From assembly GCA_015056085.1 (NCBI GenBank), contig SVHA01000002.1, positions 1 to 64,000 of the forward strand: a DNA stretch of 64,000 nt, written 5' to 3'. Below, in pieces: positions 1-8,086 of this stretch. How positions within the stretch are numbered: position 1 is the first letter of the stretch; every line of letters begins with the position of its first letter. The position numbers were made by a program, and so were the translations under genes. Source of the stretch: Clostridiales bacterium (GTDB lineage Bacteria > Bacillota > Clostridia > Christensenellales > Aristaeellaceae). The notes under the pieces were generated by a model. The model made no database searches and was not told the origin of the DNA. It saw only the letters and a list, made by a program, of their open reading frames with translations.

Positions 1-118
1 CTTCGATCCGGCCTTCTTTGCTGCCTTCATCAACAAGATCAATCTCCGTCCCCGCAAATGCCTTGGCTGGAAATCTCCCTTTGAAGTTTTCTTCAACCAA
101 CTGTTGCACTTGACTTGA
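1..118 (+). CDS. IS30-family transposase, C-terminal end only (cut by window edge)
   Basis: Reading from base 2 to a TGA at 116-118 gives the last 38 residues of a protein. They include the run INLRPRKCLGWKSPFEVF, which matches the conserved end of IS30-type DDE transposases (typically NNRPRKCLGYKTPFEVF-like). The catalytic domain lies outside the window, so intactness cannot be judged. IS30 elements cut and paste DNA between short terminal inverted repeats; the right end should lie within a few tens of bases after the stop, where the repeat array begins. The assignment to the IS30 family is firm on the motif but rests on few residues. Confidence 0.75.
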   Translation, partial: FDPAFFAAFINKINLRPRKCLGWKSPFEVFFNQLLHLT

Positions 119-1324
119 CAATTCAAGATACAAACAATCCCCCCAAGCCCGTCAGGTTTGGAGGGATGGGTCAAGGCCAAATAAGACTACTTGCATCCGA
201 AGGTTTCCAAAGGAAACGAACTGCCCAGTGGGCAGTCGCCGAAGGCGAGTTTCCGGAGCGAAGCGGAGGCGGACGACCGGAAAGCCCTTTGGTCGCCCGT
301 GAGGGCGAAACTCCACCTTGCACAAAAACATACTTTCAAAGTAAAGACCCACATACAAACAATCCCCCAAGCCTTTGGGCTTGGGGTGATGGGTCAAGGG
401 CTAAATAAGACTACTTGCATCCGAAGGTTTCCAAAGGAAACGAACTGCCCAGTGGGCAGTCGCCGAAGGCGAGTTTCCGGAGCGAAGCGGAGGCGGACGA
501 TCGGAAAGCCCCTTGGTCGCCTGTGAGGGCGAAACCCCACCTTGCACAAAAACCTACTTTCAAAGGAAAAACCCATATACAAACAATCCCCCAAGCCTTT
601 GGGCTTGGGGTGATGGGTCAAGGGCCAAATAAGACTACTTGCATCCGAAGGTTTCCAAAGGGCGATCGGAAAGCCCTTTGGTCGCCCGTGAGGGTGAAAC
701 CCCACCTTGCATAAAAACCTACTTTCAAAGGAAAATCCCCCATACAAACAATCCCCCAAGCCCGTTAGAGCTTGGGGTGGGCAAGGGCCAAATAAGACTA
801 CTTGCATCCGAAGGTTTCCAAAGGGCGACCGGAAAGCCCTTTGGTCGCCCGTGAGGGCGAAACTCCACCTTGCACAAAAACCTACTTTCAAAGGAAAAAC
901 CCATATACAAACAATCCCCCAAGCCCGTCAGGTTTGGAGGGATGGGTCAAGGCCAAATAAGACTACTTGCATCCGAAGGTTTCCAAAGGAAACGAACTGC
1001 CCAGTGGGCAGTCGCCGAAGGCGAGTTTCCGGAGCGAAGCGGAGGCGGACGATCGGAAAGCCCTTTGGTCGCCCGTGAGGGCGAAACTCCACCTTGCACA
1101 AAAACATACTTTCAAAGTAAAGACCCACATACAAACAATCCCCCAAGCCTTTGGGCTTGGGGTGATGGGTCAAGGGGCAATGCCCCTTGCGGGGGTGTCG
1201 GGGGCAGGGCCCCCGACCGGGGTGCAGGGGCGGAGCCCCTGCCGGGGCGTGGGGCAAAGCCCCACATAAGGGGTGTCGGGGGCAGGGCCCCCGACCGGGG
1301 TGCAGGGGCGGAGCCCCTGCTGGC
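119..1324. repeat. Intergenic mosaic repeat block, with tandem array and palindrome stack
   Basis: This 1.2 kb stretch has no credible gene. It starts right after the transposase stop with a tandem array (131-1131) and ends in a stack of short GC-rich palindromes (about 1175-1320) such as CAAGGGGCAATGCCCCTTG and CAGGGGCGGAGCCCCTG. A CCCCAAGCC/GGCTTGGGG hairpin separates the two parts at about 1140-1166. The palindrome stack has the orientation seen elsewhere after minus-strand stop codons, yet the gene to its right is on the plus strand. Apparent reading frames here repeat with the array and are not genes. Confidence 0.85.
131..1131. repeat. Tandem array of five 164- or 224-bp units
   Basis: Unit starts, marked by CAAACAATCCCCCAAGCC, fall at about 131, 356, 580, 744, 908 and 1132, giving spacings of 225, 224, 164, 164 and 224 bases. 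Each unit carries the CCAAGCC/GGCTTGG hairpin, ATAAGACTACTTGCATCCGAAGG, the GATCGGAAAGCCCTTTGG module and a CACCTTGCACAAAAAC tract. Long units differ from short ones by one 60-bp cassette made of three small hairpins (CTGCCCAGTGGGCAG, CGCCGAAGGCG, TCCGGAGCGAAGCGGA). The same cassette recurs at about 3760-3830 and 29320-29395. Confidence 0.85.
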
Positions 1325-1334
1325 TTGACACAAG

Positions 1335-1343
1335 TGCTATAAT
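1335..1343 (+). promoter_or_regulatory. Extended -10 promoter candidate for the GTPase pair
   Basis: TGCTATAAT is a perfect -10 hexamer (1338-1343) with a TGn extension. No -35 sits at 17 bp, where the repeat palindrome lies. A TTGACA at 1325-1330 is only 7 bp away and cannot pair with it. The leader to the 1414 start holds a CGCTCCG/CGGAGCG hairpin near 1369-1387. Confidence 0.5.
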
Positions 1344-1413
1344 GAAAAGTGACGAGTTACACTACACACGCTCCGGCAGCGGAGCGACGACATCCATAAG
1401 GAGCACACAAACC

Positions 1414-2583
1414 ATGGTGAAAATCAATATCGTGTCTGGCTTTCTGGGCGCAGGCAAAACCACGCTCATCAAAAAACTGCTGGGCGGCAGCGTGAAGCAG
1501 GAAAAGATCATCCTGCTGGAAAACGAATACGGCGACGTCAGCGTGGACGGCAGCTTCATGAAGGACGCCGGCATCACCGTGACGGAACTGAGCAGCGGCT
1601 GCATCTGCTGCAGCCTCGTGGGCGATTTCCAGAAGGCCATCGACGACCTCATCGCCCAGTATCACCCCGACCGCCTGCTCATCGAGCCCTCCGGCGTGGG
1701 CAAGCTGAGCGAAATCGTCTCCGCCGTGGAAAAGGCCAAGGAGCGCAACGACATCGAAATCACTGGCTGCGCCACCGTGGTGGACGCCGGCAAGTGCCGG
1801 ATGTATATCAAGAACTTCGGCGAGTTCTTCCTCGATCAGGTCAAAACTGCCGACACCGTCATCTTCAGCCGCACGCAGATGCTCTCCGCTGAAAAGGTGG
1901 AAGCCGCCCGTCTGCTGATCGATCAGCAGCACCCCGGCGTGCGCATCATCACCACCCCCTGGGATGACCTCTCCGCTGACATGATGATGGAAGTCATCGA
2001 GTCTGGCCGCCCCATCGATATGCACGACCATCATGAGCATCATCACCATGATGAACACTGCACCTGCGGCTGCCATGACCACGAGCATCATCACCATGAC
2101 CATGATCACGAGCATCATCATCATGACCATGAGCATTGCGACTGCCACGAGCATCATCATCATGACCATGAGCATTGTGACTGCCATGAGCATCATCATC
2201 ATGAGCATGAGCATTGTGACTGCCATGAACATCATCATCATGAGCATGAGCATGGCGAGCACTGCACCTGCGGCTGCCACGATCATGAGCATCATCACCA
2301 TCATGCGGATGACGTGTTTGTGTCCATTGGCGTGGAGACGGCACGGCGGTACGAGCAGGACGAGATTCAGGCGATGCTGGACCAGCTGGAGGCTGACGAA
2401 GCCTACGGTCAGGTGCTGCGTGCCAAGGGTGTGCTGCAGAATAGCGCCGGGGAATGGTTCCAGTTTGACTATGTGCCCGGCGAGGCGCAGTTCCGCCCCG
2501 GTCAGGCTGATTACACGGGCCGCCTGTGCTTGATCGGCGCACACATGGACGAAAAGGCCCTGCGGGAGTTGTTTCATCTGTGA
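1414..2583 (+). CDS. G3E-family (CobW/YjiA-type) GTPase with long His/Cys metal-binding region
   Basis: A 389-residue GTP-binding protein of the COG0523/G3E group, whose members insert or deliver metals, often zinc. Residues 9-16 are the Walker A loop GFLGAGKT, 63-66 the family metal motif CICC, and 91-94 the Walker B-side EPSG. The usual base-recognition NKxD is replaced by SRTQ (152-155). Residues about 204-298 are an extraordinary run of His, Asp, Glu and paired Cys (repeats of CDCHEHHHH type), interposed before the C-terminal CobW domain. I chose ATG 1414 because AAGGAG lies 10 bases upstream; earlier in-frame codons have no site and run into the repeat. It overlaps the next GTPase gene by 4 bases. 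A zinc chaperone role is inferred; no Zur site was identified. Confidence 0.88.
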   Translation: MVKINIVSGFLGAGKTTLIKKLLGGSVKQEKIILLENEYGDVSVDGSFMKDAGITVTELSSGCICCSLVGDFQKAIDDLIAQYHPDRLLIEPSGVGKLSEIVSAVEKAKERNDIEITGCATVVDAGKCRMYIKNFGEFFLDQVKTADTVIFSRTQMLSAEKVEAARLLIDQQHPGVRIITTPWDDLSADMMMEVIESGRPIDMHDHHEHHHHDEHCTCGCHDHEHHHHDHDHEHHHHDHEHCDCHEHHHHDHEHCDCHEHHHHEHEHCDCHEHHHHEHEHGEHCTCGCHDHEHHHHHADDVFVSIGVETARRYEQDEIQAMLDQLEADEAYGQVLRAKGVLQNSAGEWFQFDYVPGEAQFRPGQADYTGRLCLIGAHMDEKALRELFHL

Positions 2584-3536
2584 GTAACGCAAGCAAGCGG
2601 GAGACCTTTGTGCCGGTGTATCTGGTGACCGGCTTTCTGGAAAGCGGCAAGACGTCGCTGATTCACAATATGCTCTCCGACGAGGGATTCTCCCGGGGGC
2701 AGCGCACGATGATCCTGTGCTGCGAAGAGGGCATTGAGGAATATGACGAGGCGCTGCTGAAGAAGGGCAACGCCACCGTGGTGATGCTGGAGGATCCGTC
2801 GGAACTGGACACCAACCGGCTGATTGAGCTGACCCGTCAGCACAAGCCGGAGCGGGTCATTATGGAATACAACAGTATGTGGACCATTGAACTGCTGGCC
2901 CGCACGCCCATGCCCATGTCCTGGCGGATGGTGCAGGTCATCACCATGGCCGACGCCACCACCTTCGACACCTACATGACCAATATGCGCAAGCTGCTCA
3001 CCGATCCGATGAAGGAAGCGGATTTGGTGCTGGTGAATCGCTGCCGCCCGGAGCATCCCAAGAGCCCGTGGCGCAGGCAGATTCGTGCGCTGAATCCCCG
3101 CTGCAACATCATTTTTGAGAATGTGGATGGCTCCACGGAGGATGGCGTGGCGGATGAAGACCTGCCCTACGACATGAAGGCGGCCATCATTGACATTCCC
3201 GAAGAGCAAATGGGCACGTTCTACATTGACACCATGGAGCACCCGGAGCGGTATGCCAACAAGACGGTGCGTCTGGTGGGCGAGTACTTCCAGGAGAAGG
3301 GCCTGCCGCCGGGGTATGCGCTGTTCGGGCGGCTGGCCATGACCTGCTGTGCGGATGATATTGCCCAGGTGGGCTGGATTTGCCAGCACAAGCGGCTCTA
3401 CGGCAAGGGTGTGTTTGCCCGACTGACGGCGAAGTGCCAGGTGATGCAGGAGGGCGGGCAGTCGATGCTGATGTTTGAAGAGCTCAGCAGCGAGAAGGCG
3501 CCCGCCCCCAAGGAAGAATACATGACCTTCAACTAA
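2580..3536 (+). CDS. Second G3E-type GTPase fused to a DUF1980/TIGR03943-like C-terminal domain
   Basis: A 318-residue partner of the preceding GTPase. Walker A is GFLESGKT (18-25) and a CC pair stands at 47-48 where the family has CxCC. The region 213-305 reads differently from a CobW-C domain: KTVRLVGEYF, a GRLAMTCCADD segment (Cys256-Cys257) and a following VGWIC resemble the C-terminal half of DUF1980/TIGR03943 proteins, which accompany YraQ-type permeases. The GTG start at 2580 overlaps the upstream TGA, with GGGAG about 11 bases before, so the two are translationally coupled. A joint role in metal trafficking is inferred. The repeat palindromes begin directly after the TAA. Confidence 0.8.
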   Translation: MSNASKRETFVPVYLVTGFLESGKTSLIHNMLSDEGFSRGQRTMILCCEEGIEEYDEALLKKGNATVVMLEDPSELDTNRLIELTRQHKPERVIMEYNSMWTIELLARTPMPMSWRMVQVITMADATTFDTYMTNMRKLLTDPMKEADLVLVNRCRPEHPKSPWRRQIRALNPRCNIIFENVDGSTEDGVADEDLPYDMKAAIIDIPEEQMGTFYIDTMEHPERYANKTVRLVGEYFQEKGLPPGYALFGRLAMTCCADDIAQVGWICQHKRLYGKGVFARLTAKCQVMQEGGQSMLMFEELSSEKAPAPKEEYMTFN

Positions 3537-3675
3537 CTTCCAAAGGGCTTTGCCCTTTGGAAACCCACCAGGGGGCTCTGCCCCCTGGACCCCTTTTGCG
3601 GGGCTTTGCCCCGCACCCCAATCGGGGGCGCTGCCCCCGATACCCCCGCAAGGGCCATTGGCCCTTGACCCATCA

Positions 3676-3705
3676 CCCCAAGCCCAAGGGCTTGGGGGAT
3701 TATTA
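3676..3705 (+). terminator. Type-1 repeat terminator hairpin after the GTPase pair
   Basis: CCCCAAGCCC (3676-3685), loop AA, GGGCTTGGGG (3688-3697), then GATTATTATTG. A perfect 10-bp stem with a modest T-rich tail; probable Rho-independent terminator. Confidence 0.65.
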
Positions 3706-4028
3706 TTGAGGGCATTTATACATCTCTCTTGTCTTGGCCGGGGCAACCAGGGGGCTTTCCGATCGGTCCGCCTCCGCTTCGCTCCGGAAACTCGCCTTTG
3801 GCGACTGCCCACTGGGCAGTTCGTTTCCCCTGGACCCCTTCGGTCCGCATCCTTGTTAGTAGACTTTCCCGACTCGATGAAAACCGTTCCCTCAATAAAC
3901 AGGATAATACCCCTTCATCCGGAGGGAGCCCGAAGGTTTCCAAAGGGCGATCGGAAAGCCCTTTGGTCGCCCGTGCGGGCGAAACCTCACCTTGCACAAA
4001 AAATCACTTCCAAAGGAAAAACCTACAT

Positions 4029-4062
4029 AAAAACAATCCCCCAAGCCCGTCAGGGCTTGGGG
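4029..4062 (-). terminator. Type-1 repeat terminator hairpin after the ABC-F gene
   Basis: On the minus strand CCCCAAGCCC, loop TGAC, GGGCTTGGGG is followed by GATTGTTTTTATG. The stem is 10 bp and perfect. It lies about 190 bases past the ABC-F stop codon, after the palindrome stack. Confidence 0.65.
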
Positions 4063-4248
4063 TGAAGGGTCAAGGGTCGAAGACCCTTGCGGGGTGCAGG
4101 GGCGGCGCCCCTGCCGGGGTGTGGGGCAAAGCCCCACATAGGGAGTCCAGAGGGCAGCGCCCTCTGGTGGGTTTCCAAAGGGCAAAGCCCTTTGGCAGGG
4201 GTGTCGGGGACAGAGTCCCCGACTGGGGGTCCAGGGCGAAGCCCCTGG

Positions 4249-5847
4249 TTACCGGTCGTTCTTGGTGCGCTCGAGATACTCTTCGTAGGAGCACCAGTAG
4301 TCCGCAATGGTGCCATCATCCTTGATCTCAATAATGCGATCAGCAATGGTGGTCACAAACTGGTGATCCTGGCTGGTGAAGATCACATTGCCGGGGAAAT
4401 TGATCAGCGCATTGTTGACGGCGGTGATGGATTCCAGATCCAGATGGTTGGTGGGCTGATCCAGCATGAGGAAGTTGGCGCCGGAGAGCATCATGCGGGA
4501 GAGCATCACACGCACCTTTTCGCCGCCGGAGAGCACAGACACCTGCTTGTACACATCATCGCCGGAGAAGAGCATCCGGCCCAGGAAGCCGCGCATATAG
4601 GTTTCCAGCTGCTCGGGGGAATACTGGGCGAACCAGTCCATCATGGACATATTGCAGCCCTCGAAGAACTTGGTGTTGTCCTTGGGGAAGTAACTGGTGG
4701 AAATGGTCACACCCCACTTGAAGGAGCCGCTGTCGGGGGTCAGTTCCTCATTCAGAATGCGGAACAGCGCCGTCTGTGCCTGCTCATTGCTGCCCACGAT
4801 GGCGATCTTCTGGCCCTTGCCCACAATGAAGTTGACGTCCTTGAGGAGCTGCACGCCGTCCTGAGAATAGCACAGGTCGGTCACCTGCAGGATGTCCTTG
4901 CCGGCTTCGCGGTCGGGGGTGAAGCACACCCAGGGATACCGGCGGGAGGAAGCGGGCATCTGCTCAATGGTCAGCTGATCCAGCAGCTTGCGGCGGCTGG
5001 TGGCCTGCTTGGCCTTGGACTTATTGGAGGAGAAGCGCTGGATGAAGGCCTGCAGTTCCCGGATCTTGTCCTCACGGCGCTTCTTCTGGTCGTTCATCAG
5101 GGCCTGCATCATCTTGGAAGACTCATACCAGAAGTCATAGTTGCCCACGTAGAGTTTGACCTGGTTGAAGTCGATGTCCACGATATGCGTGCAGATGTTG
5201 TTGAGGAACCAGCGGTCATGGGATACCACGATCAGTGTGCCGGGGAAGTCCATCAGGAAGTCCTCCAGCCACGCCACAGAGCGGTTGTCCAGGTTGTTGG
5301 TGGGCTCGTCCAGCAGCAGGATGTCGGGGTTTCCGAACAGGGCCTGAGCCAGCAGCACCTTCACCTTTTCGCCGCCCTTGAGGTCGCCCATCATGGCGTA
5401 GTGCATATCCGCAGGGATGCCCAGGCCGGTCAGCAGGGTCGCGGCGTCGGATTCGGCGTTCCAGCCGTCCATTTCGGCGAATTCGCCTTCCAGTTCAGCG
5501 GCCTTTTCGCCGTCGGCGTCGGTGAAATCCTCCTTGGCATAGAGGGCGTCCTTTTCCTGCATGATGTCATACAGGCGCTGATTGCCCATGATGACCGTAT
5601 CCAGCACGGTGTAGGCGTCGTACTTGAACTGGTCCTGCTTCAGCGTGGACATACGCTGATCGGCAGGGTAACTCACAGAGCCGGTGGTGGGCTCCAACTC
5701 GCCGGACAGGATGCGCAGGAAGGTGGATTTGCCTGCGCCGTTGGCGCCGATGATGCCGTAGCAGTTGCCGGGCAGGAACTTCAGGTCCGCGCCGGAAAAG
5801 AGCTTCTGGCCGCCGAAAGTCAGGGACACGTTGGATACAGTTACCAT
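4249..5847 (-). CDS. ABC-F family ATPase, YkpA/YbiT type
   Basis: A 532-residue soluble tandem ATPase with no membrane segments, of the ABC-F class that works on the ribosome. The N-terminal motif FLPGNCYGIIGANGAGKST (Walker A 34-42), the LKGGE signature (156-160), LLLDEPTNNLD and SHDR (209-212) are intact. The second nucleotide site is not: its Walker A reads GSNEQAQT (352-359) without the lysine, Walker B has LDQPTNHLD (Gln464 for the catalytic Glu), and the His switch reads SQDH (492-495). The signature LSGGE (440-444) remains. Residues 240-300 form the charged linker. ATG 5847 follows AAAGGAG. The TAA overlaps the first repeat palindrome. Translation-factor role is from the family; an antibiotic-resistance role is not suggested by the sequence. 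Confidence 0.9.
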   Translation of the reverse strand: MVTVSNVSLTFGGQKLFSGADLKFLPGNCYGIIGANGAGKSTFLRILSGELEPTTGSVSYPADQRMSTLKQDQFKYDAYTVLDTVIMGNQRLYDIMQEKDALYAKEDFTDADGEKAAELEGEFAEMDGWNAESDAATLLTGLGIPADMHYAMMGDLKGGEKVKVLLAQALFGNPDILLLDEPTNNLDNRSVAWLEDFLMDFPGTLIVVSHDRWFLNNICTHIVDIDFNQVKLYVGNYDFWYESSKMMQALMNDQKKRREDKIRELQAFIQRFSSNKSKAKQATSRRKLLDQLTIEQMPASSRRYPWVCFTPDREAGKDILQVTDLCYSQDGVQLLKDVNFIVGKGQKIAIVGSNEQAQTALFRILNEELTPDSGSFKWGVTISTSYFPKDNTKFFEGCNMSMMDWFAQYSPEQLETYMRGFLGRMLFSGDDVYKQVSVLSGGEKVRVMLSRMMLSGANFLMLDQPTNHLDLESITAVNNALINFPGNVIFTSQDHQFVTTIADRIIEIKDDGTIADYWCSYEEYLERTKNDR

Positions 5848-6183
5848 GATTTGCTCCTTTATATACAGTCGTTGGATTGCGTGCAACATCCTTTATTGTA
5901 CCATATCGCCGGGGGAAATGGAAGGGGAAAATCAGCGAAAAAGGCCGGGAAGCCCAGATAAATCCGCCGCCGGATTTTCCTAATGCAGATGATAAAATTT
6001 TCGGTTGAAAAAATGCCGGAAAAGACAAATCTGAGCAGGAAAAGCGGGCATGAGCGTCGAAAGGTATCAATACAATCAGCAGAAAGGGTGTGATGCCCGT
6101 GGCGCAGCATCATCTTCTGCGGAGGCTGTAACGCCAGCCGACGCGCTTCTGACCCTATTTCGTGAAAGGAGCACGCCTGATAT
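5848..6183. other. Divergent intergenic region between ABC-F and hpf
   Basis: These 336 bases hold the leaders of two divergent genes. A TACAAT on the minus strand (plus coordinates 5895-5900) may be the -10 of the ABC-F gene, but no good -35 accompanies it. No convincing promoter was found for hpf. A CGCCGCCGGATT tract and AT-rich DNA at 5970-6010 are the only other notable features. Confidence 0.4.
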
Positions 6184-6726
6184 ATGAAGCTGTCTATTTA
6201 CGCAAAGAATATGGTCGTTACCCCCAATATCACCCGCCGCATTGAGAAGAAAACCAACAAAATGAGCCGCTATCTCCTGCCCGACACGGAAATGCAGGTG
6301 CGGATGCGCAAGGAAAAGAATGACCGCCGCGTGGTGGAAATCACTGTGCCCATGGGCAACAATGTCATTCTCCGCGCAGAAGCCGCCGAGCAGGATAACC
6401 TCTTCCTTGCGATCGATCAAGCCCTGGCCAAAATGGAACGGCAGATTCACCGCCATCGCACCAAACTGGAAAAACGCCTGCGGGACGACGCCTTCAAGAC
6501 CGCCGAGCCGGAGTATTTCGAAGAGGAAATCAAGGAGGAGGAAAGCCCCAAGGTTGTCCGCCGCAAGACGTTCCCTGTGCGTCCCATGTCTGTGGATGAC
6601 GCGATTATCCAGATGGAACTGCTGGGACACAGTTTCTTCGCCTTTGTGAATGTGGATACGGAGCGTACCAATATCCTTTATCAGCGTAAAGACGGCGATC
6701 TAGGCCTCCTGGAGCCCGAAACATAA
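6184..6726 (+). CDS. hpf: Ribosome hibernation promoting factor, long form (HPF)
   Basis: A 180-residue protein with the two-domain layout of long HPF. The N-terminal part (about 1-105) fits the S30AE/YfiA ribosome-binding fold: it starts MKLSIYAKNMVVTPNI and carries the basic stretch RQIHRHRTKLEKRLR. A charged, Glu-rich linker (about 113-125) leads to the C-terminal dimerisation domain, beginning near VVRRKTFPVRPMSVDDAI and ending with ILYQRKDGDLGLLEPE. Long HPF pairs 70S ribosomes into inactive 100S dimers in resting cells. ATG 6184 follows AAAGGAGC at a normal distance. It is alone, with repeats beginning 0-3 bases past its stop. Confidence 0.95.
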   Translation: MKLSIYAKNMVVTPNITRRIEKKTNKMSRYLLPDTEMQVRMRKEKNDRRVVEITVPMGNNVILRAEAAEQDNLFLAIDQALAKMERQIHRHRTKLEKRLRDDAFKTAEPEYFEEEIKEEESPKVVRRKTFPVRPMSVDDAIIQMELLGHSFFAFVNVDTERTNILYQRKDGDLGLLEPET

Positions 6727-6918
6727 GCCAGGGGGCTATGCCCCCTGGACCCTGCCAAAGGGCTTTGCCCTTTGGAATCCCAGGTGGGGGCTTTGCCCCC
6801 GCCGCCCCCAGCAGGGGCTCTGCCCCTGCACCCCGCCAAAGGGCTTTGCCCTTTGGAAACCCAATCGGGGGCGCTGCCCCCGATACCCCCGCAAGGGCCA
6901 TTGGCCCTTGACCCATCA

Positions 6919-6954
6919 CCCCAAGCCCTGACGGGCTTGGGGGATTATTTGTTA
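6919..6954 (+). terminator. Type-1 repeat terminator after hpf
   Basis: CCCCAAGCCC (6919-6928), TGAC loop, GGGCTTGGGG (6933-6942), then GATTATTTGTT. It stands about 190 bases past the hpf stop at the end of the palindrome stack. Confidence 0.65.
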
Positions 6955-7431
6955 TGGGGATTATCCTTTGTTTATTGTTGGGACGAGCAACAACGGAGGG
7001 GACTCCGAAGGGGTCCAGGGGGCGACCGGAAAGCCCCCCTGGTTGCTCCGGCAAAGGGACGTTGCAGGTATAAGCATAGAAATGGAACAATCTTTTGTGC
7101 GAGGTGGAGTTTCGCCCTCACGGGCGACCAAAGGGCTTTCCGATCGCCCTTTGGAAACCTTCGGCGCCCCTCCGGCTGGAGGGGTATTAGAATGTTTGCA
7201 GGAGGAACGGTTTTCTTCTGCTATTTGCTCAAAATAGTAGGTAGGGGTGCGGCCGAAGGGGTCCAGGGGGCAATCGGAAAGCCCCCTGGTTGTTGTGGGG
7301 GAAACGTGCAACAGGTATCGGATTAGAAACGGATAATCCTTTATCCAAGGTGGGAGTTTCGCCCTCACGGGCGACCAAAGGGCTTTCCGATCGCCCTTTG
7401 GAAACCTTCGGATGCAAGTAGTCTTAACAGT

Positions 7432-7828
7432 GGCACAAAGAAAAGCCCCCTCCGGGAGGGGGCTCCGCCGTCAGGCGGCGGGGGAGCCTGCGGTGCAGCG
7501 GGTATGAATTCTTGCAAGGGATAGCGCTTGTTAGGCGTTCTTTCTCAAGCCTGAGAAAGAACCAAAGAGGGCCAGAGGGGGTGTCTCAATTCATCCCACC
7601 CGGAGACACCCCCTCTGGACTCCCCCCTTTCCCCCTGTCTTGTGAGAGTTATTGAGTTGACTGACCCTCAAACGCCTAGCGGGGGCGGCCCGTTTCGGGG
7701 TCGCTCCGATGGAGTCCGTGTGCGGCGACGGAGCGCCGCACGCCGGAACTGTTGTGCCGGAGCGGGTACGAAATATGTTTCAGTTTATTGCCGGGGCAAA
7801 GTCAACTAACAAGGATGCAGACCGAAGG
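7432..7828 (+). repeat. Structured dispersed element, copy 1 of 3
   Basis: About 397 bp running from GGCACAAAGAAAAGCCCC to CAAGGATGCAGACCGAAGG. It carries a GGGAGGGGGC-rich start, an 11-bp stem TTCTTTCTCA/TGAGAAAGAA, a perfect 16-bp stem CCAGAGGGGGTGTCTC (7572-7587) with GAGACACCCCCTCTGG (7603-7618), and a GTGCGGCG/CGCCGCAC stem. Near-identical copies lie at 29603-30000 and, inverted, at 32404-32797. It has no terminal inverted repeats and no coding frame shared by all copies. It may be a structured RNA or a small nonautonomous element. Confidence 0.8.
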
Positions 7829-8049
7829 GGTCCAGGGGGCGATCGGAAAGCCCCCTGGTTGCTCCGGTAAAAACAAGCCAGCTGTGCAAGACAACTCCAA
7901 AAAAAGAAATCCCCGGAAATCCTTCGGGATTTCCGGGTGATGGGTCAAGGGCCAAATAAGACGACTTGCATCCGAAGGGGTCCAGGGGGCGATCGGAAAG
8001 CCCCCTGGTTGCTCCGGCAAAGACAACCTAAATCCATAAGATGACTCCA

Positions 8050-8086
8050 AAACAAAACACCCCGGAAATCCTTCAGGATTTCCGGG
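8050..8086 (-). terminator. Type-2 repeat terminator after the GH13 gene
   Basis: On the minus strand CCCGGAAATCC, loop TGAA, GGATTTCCGGG is followed by GTGTTTTGTTTTGG. The 11-bp stem is perfect (plus coordinates 8061-8071 and 8076-8086). A second such hairpin stands at 7912-7937 with a TTCTTTTTTT tail on the minus strand. Confidence 0.75.

Larger units (their letters stand above)
3537..4248. repeat. Mosaic repeat block between convergent genes
   Basis: No gene is seen. From the left stop codon: palindromes CCAAAGGGCTTTGCCCTTTGG, CCAGGGGGCTCTGCCCCCTGG and similar, then a CCCCAAGCCC terminator hairpin; a centre with inverted CAGGGGGC/GATCGG and CCAAAGGGC/GATCGG modules, including the 60-bp hairpin cassette (about 3760-3830); then a mirrored CCCCAAGCCC hairpin and palindromes running up to the minus-strand stop at 4249. 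The block is therefore roughly symmetrical, with each half facing one gene end. Confidence 0.85.

Noticed and set aside
131-1131. Tandem array as a CRISPR.
   Set aside because: Units of 164-224 bases are nearly identical throughout, without short repeats and unique spacers, and no cas gene is near.
115-1333. Many overlapping reading frames in the left repeat block on both strands.
   Set aside because: The same peptide strings recur with every repeat unit and in other repeat blocks, in several frames. They have no start signals and no family resemblance.
1325-1343. TTGACA plus TATAAT as a normal promoter before the first GTPase.
   Set aside because: The spacer is only 7 bases. The extended -10 alone is the better reading.
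2033-2533. Alternative frame of Met/Ile/Thr/His-rich residues over the His-rich tract.
   Set aside because: It is a frame-shifted reading of the repeated CAT/CAC codons of the GTPase gene.
7432-7828. Structured element as a group II intron or known riboswitch.
   Set aside because: No domain V-like hairpin, no maturase frame and no match to riboswitch cores I know were found.
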